From Trema orientale (taxonomy: Eukaryota > Streptophyta > Magnoliopsida > Rosales > Cannabaceae), in the NCBI GenBank assembly GCA_002914845.1, contig JXTC01000046.1:846277-910276 (forward strand): 64,000 nucleotides of DNA, in the 5' to 3' direction. This document shows, one piece after another, positions 47,201-57,557 of this stretch. Positions within the stretch are counted from its first letter, which is position 1. Every line of letters starts with the position of its first letter. Made by a program: the position numbers and the translations under genes. The notes under the pieces were generated by a model that saw only the letters and a list, made by a program, of their open reading frames with translations, did not search any database and was not told where the DNA came from.

Positions 47201-48737
47201 TTAAGCACATTTTTTCATATTAGGTGGAGAGAAAAAACATTAAACAATATGTATTTTATTATTTTTATTTTTTTTTCAACTACTTAAATTTTGGTAATCC
47301 TTAGATGAAGCGCTAAAAAAAAATACCTATGAATAGATAAAAAAAATTACCTACTGAATTATTGCCTATATATGTTTGTATATAGATAGATATACTGAAT
47401 TATTGCCTATATATATATGTTTATATATTATATCTTGTGAGGATATATAAGAAGAAAATCCGAAAGTCTACCAAAAACGTTCAGATAAGGTAGACTCGGC
47501 AATGTTAACTTTTGTGTAGTATGGTTGGAATTCAAGCAAAAAAAAAAAAAAGGTGTTTTTGTTGGAAGCTTAGTTTATTGTTTATGTAAACAAAAATTTA
47601 ATTATCTGTCTAAATAAAGTAAATGTACTATTTTCGACGCAAAAAAAGAGTCCACTATGAGTAGCTGAAAATATCTTGTCCTTTTCAAAAAAATAAAAGA
47701 AAAGAAAATTCTTAATTCTTTGGTAATAGATTTTAAAACTCATTACTTCTCACTGAAAATAAAAAGGTCATTTTAATTAAACCTTTAATCAGCGAAATGA
47801 GCTGAAAAGAAAATATTTCTGATAAGAAATTAATTAATAATTAATATGGTTTCTAATATCATTGAGAAATAATGTACACATATTGTGGTCCTTCGAAGTA
47901 TACTGAGCGGATAATTAACAAAAAGAAAAAATCGAATCCAGAAAATTAGATGGATAACACACCTCTTTTATTCATCCTTTTTAACCTAGACAATAAATTC
48001 ATGATAGCAGATGATATATGAGATAATTAAGTGCATGTAATTGATACCACAAAAAAAAAAAAAAGTGCATGTAATTGATTTTCATCTAGATAGAAGCTAC
48101 TCCTAATTAAATGCTGGAATTATGTGGATGGATGCATATTAATTGCCTTAATCTTGGTCAACTAAAGCTGCGTGCAAAGCAACATAACGCCATAGAAATA
48201 AATGCATGCCAAAAGCATTGTTGCATGTTGTACCCAAAAAACATTCCCCCTTTAGCAGATTTTCAGCCAAATAAAAAGGGATTGAGATATAGATGCGTTT
48301 TTGACTTAATTACCTCCCACATTAAATGGGATAAATTGATTATATCATCAACGTGATTCTAACTCTAGAAAAAAAGAAAAAAAAGAAAAAACACTATCAA
48401 AAAAGAATCTTTTATATATTAGGATACAAATGAAAAGTATAAAAACAATTGCTGTTAGACTAAAAGTATGATACATGTATTTGTAAATGTATGAAACATG
48501 TATTTGTTAACAAGAAGTCAACAAGAGGAGTTGCTAGAGAGAGAACACACCATTGATCCAATGCTTTGGGGGCTGGAAATGATAGCCAGTTCTAAGAAGA
48601 GGCTTCACCTTGGCAGCATCAAGAGACTGATACTCGGGATAAACTTGGTGAGAAGCTTCAATGCCATGGATGTCACAGCTGATCGAACAAAGCAAGCAAA
48701 TGAAAAGAGAAAATGAAAGTAACTTAAAAGTATCCAT
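41286..48737 (-). CDS. Cell-wall invertase (beta-fructofuranosidase, GH32), seven exons
   Basis: Hydrolyses apoplastic sucrose to glucose and fructose, supporting sink supply. Exons in reading order: 48551-48737, 43360-43368, 42380-43236, 42099-42257, 41766-42004, 41566-41656, 41286-41468. They total 1725 bp, 574 residues, all phases consistent and all introns GT-AG. Residues 1-21 form a hydrophobic signal peptide ([20 protein letters not shown]). The 9-nt exon completes WINDPNG, holding the nucleophile Asp63. FRDP has Asp187, and WECPD has the acid/base Glu241. Pro after Cys in WECPD marks the cell-wall rather than vacuolar class. The C-terminal beta-sandwich ends in [13 protein letters not shown]. 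Length is normal for the family. Intron 1 is 5.2 kb and full of small transposons. Fructan exohydrolases share most motifs, so substrate is inferred. No defect seen. Confidence 0.95.
43360..43368 (-). other. 9-nt mini-exon of the invertase
   Basis: Minus strand reads ...CACTAG|ACCCAAATG|GTAAGT..., giving the D-P-N core of the active-site motif. This tiny exon is a known conserved feature of plant acid invertase genes. It is flanked by a 123-bp and a 5.2-kb intron. Confidence 0.95.
43486..43675. repeat. 95-bp tandem duplication in invertase intron 1
   Basis: 43486-43580 and 43581-43675 differ at one base (CATTTATC/CATTGATC). A very recent duplication. Confidence 0.9.
44000..44153. mobile_element. 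154-bp fold-back MITE, copy 1 (invertase intron 1)
   Basis: The two halves are inverted repeats over most of the length (GGATGTAGT..., CATATTTTGACCAACA). Perfect 9-bp target duplication ATATTAATA (43991-43999 and 44154-44162), suggesting Mutator-type mobilisation. Confidence 0.85.
44573..44726. mobile_element. 154-bp fold-back MITE, copy 2 (invertase intron 1)
   Basis: Same length and layout as 44000-44153. Flanks ATAATCTAA (44564-44572) and ACAATTTAA (44727-44735) match at 7 of 9. Confidence 0.75.
45226..45226. other. Ambiguous base (N) in a long T run
   Basis: An unresolved base in a homopolymer inside intron 1; an assembly or sequencing uncertainty. Confidence 0.95.
45713..46104. mobile_element. 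MITE family B, copy 3 (invertase intron 1)
   Basis: Inverted relative to 9270-9642: begins GGAAAAATTACATAATAT and ends GTGTTAGAAACCCC. Flanked by TTTTAATT on both sides (45705-45712 and 46105-46112), an 8-bp duplication. Confidence 0.8.
47136..47366. mobile_element. MITE with GGCACCAATCC ends (invertase intron 1)
   Basis: Starts GGCACCAATCCAATAGGTA and ends TACCTACTGAATTATTGCC, the same family as 56401-56647. Target duplication unclear; right flank is a partial tandem duplication of ATTGCCTATATAT. Confidence 0.65.
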
Positions 48738-48822
48738 TTAGTAGTACTAAATGAATTTTCAAAATGAAAGAATTTTCAAAATGAATTAGTAGTATTTGGA
48801 TGAACAAGGATAAGAGTAGGAC

Positions 48823-48830
48823 TATTTATA
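48823..48830 (-). promoter_or_regulatory. TATA box of the invertase gene
   Basis: Minus strand TATAAATA, 86-93 bp upstream of the ATG, giving an expected short 5' UTR. Confidence 0.65.
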
Positions 48831-49092
48831 GAGGGGAAGAAAAGAAAGTACTATATCATGTGAGCAGTCATATAATTGAATGTAACGACAAAAATGGGAT
48901 ATTTAGATAAACTTAGTTTTAGAGTTTCTTTTAACTAGCTGTAGTAGAAAGTCCACTGGACTTCCGGAAACCCAAATATAAAGAAAAATATTATTCATTA
49001 ATTGTATAATCTCAATTAAAACGTTAGAAAACTACCTCCTTAAAAGGTGCCATTATTTTTGTTAGTTTTTGTTTTAGAATTTTTCTCCCCCT

Positions 49093-49399
49093 CTTTAACT
49101 GTTTCTATCCGAAATTAATAGAAAAGATTAATTAGGCAATTATATTTGAAACAATAATCAAATTAAAAAGGGATTGTAACATTTTTTTTCCGACTATCGA
49201 TAGAAAATATCTAATTAAACAAACATTTTAATTAATATTCTGTGAATATTGGGAATTAATTTAATCCTGATGGACTTTCGTCAAAACAACGACATGGAAA
49301 TACCTCCAGCTAATTTGTCTCCATAATGAGCCTTGTAACTTTGTTTTGGTACAAATACATTAGCCAAAATATGAAATAAGACTCGACAAAATTCTCTTA
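49093..49399. repeat. Duplicated invertase upstream segment, copy 1
   Basis: TTTCTATCCGAAATTAATA through CTCGACAAAATTCTC matches 50952-51258 in the same orientation with scattered differences. Copy 1 continues after the MITE at 49690-49713. It lies about 350 bp upstream of the invertase ATG. Confidence 0.8.
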
Positions 49400-49689
49400 G
49401 GCTCCATTTGGAACCTCAATTTTCGGAGGGAAAGAAAAAAAGTTTCATAGGAATTCATTTTCTCTTATTTGGATTGAAACAAAAAATTATTGAAATATTT
49501 TTTCAAGAAAAACAAAAACTTGATTTAATGTTATTTTTAGTATATAGAACGTTGACATATTAATTAGTAAAATCAGAAGTGTGAAAATAAAGCTCTATAA
49601 ACTTTTAGAAAAATTATTTTCTCTTCATATTTTCATGACATTTTCCTTATAATTTTTTTTCCTTCAAAATCTGGATTCCAAATGGAGCC
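49400..49689. mobile_element. 290-bp Tourist-like (PIF/Harbinger) MITE
   Basis: Ends GGCTCCATTTGGAA and TTCCAAATGGAGCC are perfect inverted repeats. 3-bp target duplication TTA on both sides (49397-49399, 49690-49692). The paralogous site at 51258-51275 reads through without the element, confirming the insertion boundaries. Confidence 0.9.
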
Positions 49690-49817
49690 TTAATGATTTT
49701 CCGTTGTATTTTATTTAAAAAGTGAAAGGGAAAAAAAAAAGAAAAACTATTTTTTTATAGGATAGGACTACATTTTTCAATGTTAGATTATATCAAATCC
49801 ATAAAGTATGGTATGCT

Positions 49818-50464
49818 GACTTGAATATATGGTATATGAAATATTCTCGAAACCTAGAAAATCCTAACCTCTCTTTACCTACATCTTTTTCCAATAAAAA
49901 AGCCAGCGCCGCCCTATTTAGAGGCTAGAAAGGGGGTCTTCCCTTTTCCTTCTCCGGCTTCCTCTCCTCACCATCTTCTTTCTCCTCCTTCCTACTTCTT
50001 TTTCTTTTTCTTTTTTTTTTTTAGTTTTATTAAGTCCAGATGTAAAAATGGTTTGTAGTACCACTTTTTGTGTGGATTTTAGTTTAGTTTATATCTTAAA
50101 TCTAAGATTTCTTCTTACATCTAGATCTATTTAATGGCTGGTTTTTGTTTTCTTTTTTTTTTTTCTATAGGTATGGATCTCAATTGGTGCTAGCCTCATA
50201 TAATCGACTCTGCTAAGAATGCAGCCAAGAGCAAGTGTTGAAGATAATAGAATGCTTGCGGTCCTTATTATCTCTTTCTCTTGAAGAATTAGGGTAACCC
50301 ACATATTTATTCTTAATTGTATTTGTGATTCATTTTTAACTCTTTTCTTTGAAGAGTTTGATATTGTAAACCTTATACTTACACTGTAATTTGATACTTT
50401 TTACTTCGATTAATGAATTTCCTTGAGGAGCCTCCTTATATATAAAAAAAAAAAGATAAAATAT
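49818..50464 (+). mobile_element. Non-LTR retroposon of about 650 bp with a 13-bp target duplication
   Basis: Flanked by AGTATGGTATGCT at 49805-49817 and 50465-50477. It begins with leader-like pyrimidine-rich sequence (CTTCTCCGGCTTCCTCTCC), has no long reading frame, and ends in an A-run after CCTTGAGGAGCCTCC. This fits a LINE-mobilised non-coding retroposon with an internal deletion or a SINE-like element. Confidence 0.65.
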
Positions 50465-50951
50465 AGTATGGTATGCTAAACTAAATTTTAAAACATATGC
50501 ATGTCGAGGAGTGTTGTGTATTATATGAAGTTTTTTATTCATTAGGCCTTTTTTTTTGGGTTCTGACGGGATTTTTTAATAAAATTTATATATAAACTAG
50601 CCTAACTAAGATTTGAATTCCTTCTCTCTCACACACTCCCAATAATCCTAGACTAATTAAGAGAATTTTACTCGGTATATGATGCTTAAGAAGTACAGAA
50701 ATAATGTTAAAAAGATAATTATAAGGCTTTGAAAATCTCTACTGTTGAAATGCGAAATTGGGCAACAATGAGATTATAAATTTTGGGTAGAATTGATAAT
50801 TAAAAGCAATTAAAAACAATTAAAATAATGGAGAATAATAGATTTATAGTAGTTCAAACCTAAAAAAGATGATCTACTTTCATTGAATTGATCTTATTGT
50901 GGATTATGGAGGATCTACAAAGTGTTTCTAACACAGTTGACATTGTGCACT

Positions 50952-51290
50952 TTTAACTCTTTCTATCCGAAATTAATAAAAAAAAGGTTAGATAACTATA
51001 TTTGAAACAATAATCAAATTAATACCGGATTGTAACATTTTTTTTTTCATAGAAAATATTTAATTAAACAAACGTTTTAATTAGTATCCCTTTAATAATA
51101 GGATGTGATTTAATCCTGATGGACTCTCCTCAAAACAACGACATTGAAATGCTTCCATTTAATTTGTCCCCATTGTCGTAATGCGCCTTGTAACTTTGTT
51201 TTTGTACAACAATACATTAGCCAAATATATGAAATAAGGCTCGACAAAAATCTCCCAATGATTTTCCGTTGTATCTTTAATCTATCTATC
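50952..51290. repeat. Duplicated invertase upstream segment, copy 2 (empty site)
   Basis: Matches 49093-49399 plus 49690-49713. At the MITE site it reads AATCTCCCAATGATTTTCCG, i.e. no insertion. Confidence 0.8.
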
Positions 51291-51493
51291 TATAATCTAT
51301 ATATATAACGTTATTAAAAGAGTGAAACTCAGTTAATGTTCATACTTCGTCAACTTATTTTGTCCTTTAGCAGTACTGTTTATTGGTTACATTATTTTGT
51401 CTGTCTTTAGAGGTTTATTGTTTTTTTGTTTGGAAATCGTCTTAAGCTCTTATTTTAGTTACTATTTGAGACCTCAAATAAATGAGGTAATGA
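51291..51493. other. Short intergenic flank
   Basis: Nothing recognised apart from AT-rich sequence. Confidence 0.4.
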
Positions 51494-51498
51494 GTTTC

Positions 51499-51965
51499 TG
51501 ATGCAGCAGATTACTAGATTTCGTTCTAATTTGTGTTCTCATATGAGAAGAGAAATAAGTAAAATTCTCAAAGAGAATTTAGAACAGAAAACTAAGATTT
51601 GATTGAAAATTGGATGATTACAACTCTTGCCAGTGAAGGCTATTTATACAAGTCTATGATTAATCTAAGCCATCTAATAAAATAATTCTAAGAAACTTAT
51701 AACTATACACCTAGCTCCTACCAACCAAACACACTTCAAATAAACAAATTGTCCATCTAACATACTTTAAATAAACAAATTATTCACCTAACACACTTCA
51801 AATAAATAAGTCTATAATATCTAACACAAAAAAGTATTCTACCAATCAATAGAATGTTCCTTAGATTGGGTTTTAGGATTTTGGATTTTGGCTTTGGGTC
51901 ATAGTTATATGGGTTGTGGATTATTGCATCAGTTTGTGGGTTGCTAGTTATGGGCTGCTGCATCA
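51499..51965 (-). repeat. 3' LTR of the gypsy element
   Basis: 467 bp. Ends TGATGCAGCAG...CTGCTGCATCA form an unusually long 11-bp perfect terminal inverted repeat. Clearly homologous to 57080-57552. Confidence 0.9.
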
Positions 51966-51980
51966 GTTCTCCCCCTCTTG
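51966..51980 (-). other. Polypurine tract of the gypsy element
   Basis: Minus strand reads AAGAGGGGGAGAAC directly before the 3' LTR, the plus-strand priming site. Confidence 0.8.
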
Positions 51981-53000
51981 AAAAAAACTCGTCCTCGAGT
52001 TGCTCAAGGTATGACTTCCGGTCCATAGCGCTTATACAGATCTTGAACATTGAAGATTTTAGAAATTATGTAACAATCTGGTAGATCAATGACATAGCAT
52101 TATCATTAATCTTTTGAATGATGCGAAATGGGCCAATTTTCTTCTGCTTGAGTTTATTGTATTCCATTACTGGAAGTTTTTCTTTACATAAATGAACCAT
52201 TACAAAATCACCCATTTTGAACGACTTGAATCTTCTATGCTTGTCAGCATTAGCCTTGTATTTTGTAGTGGACTCTTATAACTTTCTTTTGACTTCTTCG
52301 TAGATGTGGATCGCCTTATTAATCAAATGATCGATAATGATGCTCATCCCTGAAAGTTTTGATAAAGATTCCAAGTTAAGTATGCAATGGAGGATGAATA
52401 TAAATAACTCCAAATGGAGATTTACCGCTGGAACAATTTAGCATGTTATTGTAGGCAAACTCAGCTTGCGGTAAGATATTCTCCCATTGTTTAGGGGCTT
52501 TCTTTAATCAAGTGCCATAAAATATTGCCAGTGTGTGATTGGTGACATCAATTTGCCCATCTGTTTGGGGATGACAAGTGCTACTAAACTGTAAGGTGGT
52601 ATCAAGTCTCTTCCACAAAGTGTACCAAAATGACTGAGGAATTTACTATCACGATCAGAGACTATTATCTTTGATAATCCATGCAGACGAACAATCTCTC
52701 GAAAGAATAATTAAGCAATATAGGTAGCATCTGAAGTTTTCTTGTAGGGAATAAAATGAGCTATCTTTGAAAAATGATCTGTCACAACAAAGATAGAATC
52801 TGAAACTTTTTTTAATCGCGGTAGTCCCAAAATGAAATCCATGGAAAAATCTTCCTAAAGAGTATTAGGAATAGGAAGTGGCATGTACAATCCAGTGTTT
52901 TGAGCTTGTTCCTTTGTTATCTGGCATATATAATAATGCTTGACAAATTTCTCGACATCACACTTAAGATGTGGCCAAAAGTATCGAGCTTTCACTAATG
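51981..53000 (-). pseudogene. Gypsy integrase region (broken)
   Basis: Translation in shifting frames gives [39 protein letters not shown] (catalytic core) and, near the end, DLYKRYGPEVIP followed by a stop. Several frameshifts. Confidence 0.75.
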
Positions 53001-53279
53001 AAATAGTTTTGTCTCACCCCATATGTCCTCCTAATCCTCCTGCGTGTAGCTCTTGAATGATGTGTTTTCTGAGAGATCATCATGGAATACATAAATAGTT
53101 TTCAAAGAATAGAAAACCATCATGTATTTGATGTTTATTTTCAACTCCACTAATGCACTTCTGCCATTCTTCCTTGAAATCTTCATTATCTACATATAAG
53201 TTTTTCAAATAATCAAAATTGATTATTTCATTTTAAACAGCTGTCAGCAACATAACTCGGCGACTCAATGTATGAACGA

Positions 53280-54690
53280 CCTTGTTTGATTGCCCTGACT
53301 TATGCTTGAGAGAGAAAGTAAACTTCTGGATGTAGGCAATCCATCGAGCATGCATTTGATTCGGTTTGGAAGAGTTGTTGAGGTATTTAAGAGCTTGATA
53401 ATCCGTATTAAGGATGAATTCTTTCTACACTAGATACGGCTCCCATTATTGTAATATATGAACAATCGTATATAATTCTTGTTCGTACATTGATCACTTC
53501 TTTAGCATCACAGTCGACTTCGAAAATTTTGTCAAAGTCAGGAAGTGCAAAGATGGGTGCATTTATAAGTTTTTCCTTCAAGATAGCAAAACTCTGTTCC
53601 GCTTTTTCTGTTCAAAAAAATTGCTTCTGCTTCAAACAGTTAGTGAGCAGTGCGGCTATAGTGCTAAAGTTTCTTACAAATCATCTAAAGAACGTTGCGA
53701 GACCATGAAAATTCCGAACTTCTATAATGGTCGTCAGTGTTAGCTATTCTCTAATAGCCTTTACCTTATCTTGACCAATTTTGATTCCGTCAAAATTTAC
53801 AACAAAGCCCAAGAAGACTGAATCATCTGTCATAAAATTACATTTCTTTAGGTTAACATACAACTGATTGTCATAGAGTGCATTAAAAACTTCGGTCAAG
53901 TGTTGTAGATGGTCCTCCTCATTCTGACTATAGACCAAAATGTCATCAAAATAAACGACGATAAATCTTCTAATGAAAGAGTTAGAATATCTGATTCATT
54001 AACCTCATAAAAGTACTCGGGGCATTTGATAGATGAAACGGCATAAAATTCTCACGAAGTGCATTAAAAACTTCAGTTAAGTGTTGTAGATGGTCCTCCT
54101 TTTTCTGACTATAGACCAAAATGTCATCAAAATAAACGACGACAAATCTTCTAATGAAAGGTTAGAATACCTGATTCATTAACCTCATGAAAGTACTCGG
54201 GGCATTTAATAGATGAAACAGCATAACTAATCACTCGTACAGTCCTCCATGTATTTTAAATGCAATCTTCCATTCATCTCCAGGATGAATACGAATCTAA
54301 AGGTATCCACTCTGCAGATCAATCTTGAAAAGAGTTTTGATTCTCCTAATCTATCAAGCATGTCATTCAATCGTGGTTTAGGAAATTAGTATCGTACCGT
54401 GATCTTGTTGATGGCCTAACTATCAATGCAGATCCTCCACCTTCCGTCTTTCTTCAGTGTTCGGAGTACAAGTACAGCCACGAGGCTCATACTTTCTCTA
54501 ATCATCCCTTTCTTGATGATGTCTTGGACTTATGTTTGCAGGATCTTATACTCGTTAAGACTCATGCGGTAGTGTGACAGACTCCGTAAGCTTACTATGG
54601 GAATAAGATCAATTTGGTATTGAATATTTCGTAAAGGTGACAAACCAATGGGTAACTCCTCATGAACGATGTCTTCAAATTCTGATAGTA
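53280..54690 (-). pseudogene. Gypsy reverse transcriptase and RNase H (broken, internal duplication)
   Basis: RT active-site segment YFDDILVYSQNEEDHLQHL is present, followed by FLGFVV and, nearer 53.4 kb, the RNase H block DYQALKYLNN with RWIAYIQKF. A 180-bp tandem duplication (53879-54058, then 54059 to about 54235) contains the YFDD motif twice. Stops and frameshifts elsewhere. Confidence 0.8.
53879..54235. repeat. 180-bp tandem duplication across the RT active site
   Basis: GTGCATTAAAAACTTCRGT begins each unit (53879 and 54059). The units share ATGTCATCAAAATAAACGAC and CAAATCTTCTAATGAAAG with few changes. Confidence 0.85.
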
Positions 54691-55044
54691 ATGTTTGAAC
54701 TTATACACGAATATTGGTAGGATTATATGTCTCTTTAGGTGCAAAAAGAAGGTTGGTCCTGGTGGAGGTTGTTTGGTTATTTTGCAGTCTTATAGGAGCC
54801 AGAATAATATTTATATTATCGTTGTGGAAGCTATATGTGTTAGCTTTACCATTATGCATAAATCGAACCGCCAAGGTCGACCAAGCAATATATGATAAGC
54901 ATCCACATCAATAACGTCACATAATACCTCATCTTTGTATTTACCGATAGAGAAAGGAACTCAACATTATTCTGTCACCTTTATTTCACTGACGTCTTTG
55001 ATCTAACCAATGTAATATGGAGCAGTATGCGGTTGGGTCGGTAG

Positions 55045-55513
55045 TTATAACTTATCCACCATAGTTTTTGATACTATATTCTCGCTACTCTCACTATCAA
55101 TGATAAGATCACACACTTGTTGTTCAACCATACAACGGGTCTTGAAGATGTTGTATTGTTGTATGTCTTCTTCCTTCTTTGGTGTATACATCAACCGTGA
55201 AATACCTTCATCTCTATAAATGACTTCCTCTGGTTCGGCTTGATCCATGTACTCCTTATTCTCGAAATACGTCTCATCCCCTTCGACGTCTTCATCATGT
55301 GTGGTTAGATTGAGGTCTATTCTGATGACATTGATTTGAATAGTGGCCTATTTGTCCATAACGATAATATTTATTATCTCTCGGAACTGCATAAGGGTTG
55401 TTAGTATTATTATTAGCTATTTCCTTTTGCGGTCGAGCAGTTGGTTGGTTGTGAGGAGGAGTTGGTCTTAGTGCTTCATCGTGTGGTCTTGCTATGACCT
55501 TTTCTTTGCTCAA
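55045..55513 (-). pseudogene. Gypsy protease and zinc-knuckle region (mutated)
   Basis: The aspartic protease block reads DLIIDSESSENIVSK where DSG is the catalytic triad; Glu replaces Gly. The knuckle reads YYRYGQIGHYSNQC, with the first two Cys of CCHC changed to Tyr. Confidence 0.75.
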
Positions 55514-55589
55514 ATCAGATCTTTATAGTGGCGTAAAGGATTGTGAAGTTGTTGGATATTTGTCCTTTTGTTAAGCTAAGTTTCAATTT

Positions 55590-56372
55590 TCAAAGTGGTT
55601 GAATTGCGCTAGACAAAGTATTAAAAGATTGTTTGAATACCTCGTCTTGTATGTTTGCGTGAAGTCCATCAATGAATCTAGAAATCTTTTGACTTTCAGA
55701 TTTGCAAATATCCACTCGAGCAACCAATCTGTGAAACTCAATTATGTATTCTTGTACTGTCCGGTATGCTTGTCGGCAATGTTGATATCGATTAAAAAGT
55801 GCTTGTTCGTAATCTGGAGATAGGAAGTGCTCGATCATCAATTGTTTCATCCACCGTCAAGTGTAAACTTTGTTTCTCCCTTGCCAAATATGTGTCGCTT
55901 GTAATTGATCCCACTAAGCTAATGCGCCTCCTTTGAGTCGATAAGCCATTAATTTGACTTTTATGTGTTCTTGAGTACCCCAATAATTAAAGAACTTCTC
56001 TACTTCAGCTAGCTAATCAAGGAATTCTTCAATCATAAATAGACCATTAGACTACAGAATCTCGATCTTCATGCAGTAGTCGTTTTGCCGAGGTCTTTAG
56101 TTGTTTTCGGGCATGGTTGGTCCTTCATCGTCTTCACTAGAATCTTTATTTTGAAAACATTGATTTCGATGCCGCCTAAAATTTTCAAGAGGATCAACTT
56201 CATCATGTCTTCGTTGCTCATAATCGTTGTTTCATCTCCTAAGAAAGTGTCGAGTCAAATTTATAAGCATTGTCTCTAGATTTTGCAATCTTCTATCAAG
56301 TGCATCCACTGACTCCTTTGTTGCGAACTGTTTTACAGTGAGATTTTGTTGGCTAGACTCTTCGTATGACAT
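55590..56372 (-). pseudogene. Gypsy gag (interrupted)
   Basis: An ATG at 56372 (minus) opens MSYEESSQQNLTVKQFATKE. Further on are WDQLQATHIW and the gag core FLSPDYEQALFNRYQHCRQ, YRTVQEYIIEFHRL. Stops lie between the parts. Confidence 0.75.
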
Positions 56373-56400
56373 TTTCTATTAGAAAGAAATATATATTTAT

Positions 56401-56647
56401 GGGCACCAATCCAGTAGGTATTTTTTTTTTTTTACCTATGCATAGGTATCAATTGGGCCAATGAAAAATTTTTTTGCACATTTTTTTATTATAAAAAGTA
56501 GGAGAGAGAAATAGCATTAATGATGCATGTCTTTTTATGTATTTATTTATAGCCGTTGGATCACCATTAGATGATGATCCAACGACTAAAAAAAAAAAAC
56601 CTACACATAGGTAAAAAAAAAAAAAAATACCTACTGGATTGGCAACC
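56401..56647. mobile_element. 247-bp MITE nested in the gypsy leader
   Basis: Ends GGGCACCAATCCAGTAGGTA and TACCTACTGGATTGGCAACC are near-perfect inverted repeats. Perfect 9-bp target duplication TATATTTAT (56392-56400 and 56648-56656), so Mutator-type. It interrupts the region just upstream of gag. Confidence 0.9.
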
Positions 56648-57064
56648 TATATTTATATATATATATTTTACTTTTTACTTTTTTTTTTTAATTTTTTTTT
56701 TTTTGCTTTTATAGGAAAGAAAATAGTACAAACTCTTAAAAGTAAAGAAAAATAAAACTCTCAAAAGTCTAAACAATAATAAATAAATAAATAAATAAAT
56801 ATACAAATATGTATATATTACCTTGCTAAAGGAAGGAAGCAAGTTCTCCAAGGAGGAAACCTTGATATACTCCTTTTTTTTTTTGAAAGAAAGATAGTGT
56901 ATGGAAGGGTTATATACGTGTATGTGATAAATAATTGTTCTAGAAAGGTGATGGTAAGGATTAGATAACGAAGGTGGTGGTGAAATAAGGATTTTTTTTT
57001 TTTTTTGGGTATGGAAATTATGTAGGGTGACGGTGACAGGAAAGCTCCGCCCAATATAGAGGTA

Positions 57065-57077
57065 GGCTCTGATACCA
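57065..57077 (-). other. Primer-binding site (initiator tRNA-Met) of the gypsy element
   Basis: Minus strand TGGTATCAGAGCC, two bases inside the 5' LTR. Confidence 0.9.
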
Positions 57078-57079
57078 AT

Positions 57080-57552
57080 TGAAGCAGCGAATTGCTAGAT
57101 TTCATTTTAACTTACGATCTCACAATAAGAAGAGAAATAAGTAAAATTCTCAAAGAGAATTTAGAAGAGAAAACTAACATTTGATTGAAGATTGGATGAT
57201 TAATTATAACTCTTGTTAATAAAGGTTATTTATATAAATCTAGGATTAAATCTAAACTATCCAAGAAAATAATTCTAAGAAAATTACAATCATACACCTA
57301 GCACCTACCAACCAAATATACTTTAAATAAACAAATTATTTACCTGACATACTTTAAATAAACAAACTATTTACCTAACACACTTCAAATAAATAAGTCT
57401 ATAATACCTAATATAAAAAAAATATTCTACCAACTAATGGAATATTCCTTAGATTGGGTTTTAGAATTTTAGACTTTGGCTTTTGTCATAGTTATATGGG
57501 TTGTGGGTTGCTAGTTGCGGGCTATTGCGTCAGTTTGTAGGTTGCTGCATCA
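57080..57552 (-). repeat. 5' LTR of the gypsy element
   Basis: 473 bp, diverged from the 3' LTR by many substitutions and small indels, so the insertion is not recent. Confidence 0.9.
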
Positions 57553-57557
57553 GTTTC

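Larger units (their letters stand above)
51499..57552 (-). mobile_element. Full-length decayed Ty3-gypsy LTR retrotransposon, 6.05 kb
   Basis: Both LTRs are present, with a perfect 5-bp target duplication GTTTC (51494-51498 and 57553-57557). In transcription order (right to left): 5' LTR, tRNA-Met primer site, leader containing a nested MITE, gag, zinc knuckle, protease, reverse transcriptase, RNase H, integrase, polypurine tract, 3' LTR. Protease before RT and integrase last is the gypsy order. No chromodomain was recognised. Multiple stops and frameshifts; not functional. Confidence 0.95.

Noticed and set aside
19589..48737. A metabolic gene cluster of CYP79, terpene synthase and invertase
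   Set aside because: The P450 and TPS are both pseudogenes, belong to different pathways, and are separated by many transposons.
56818..57105. 95-codon minus-strand frame
   Set aside because: It lies in the leader and LTR of the gypsy element and has no gag similarity.
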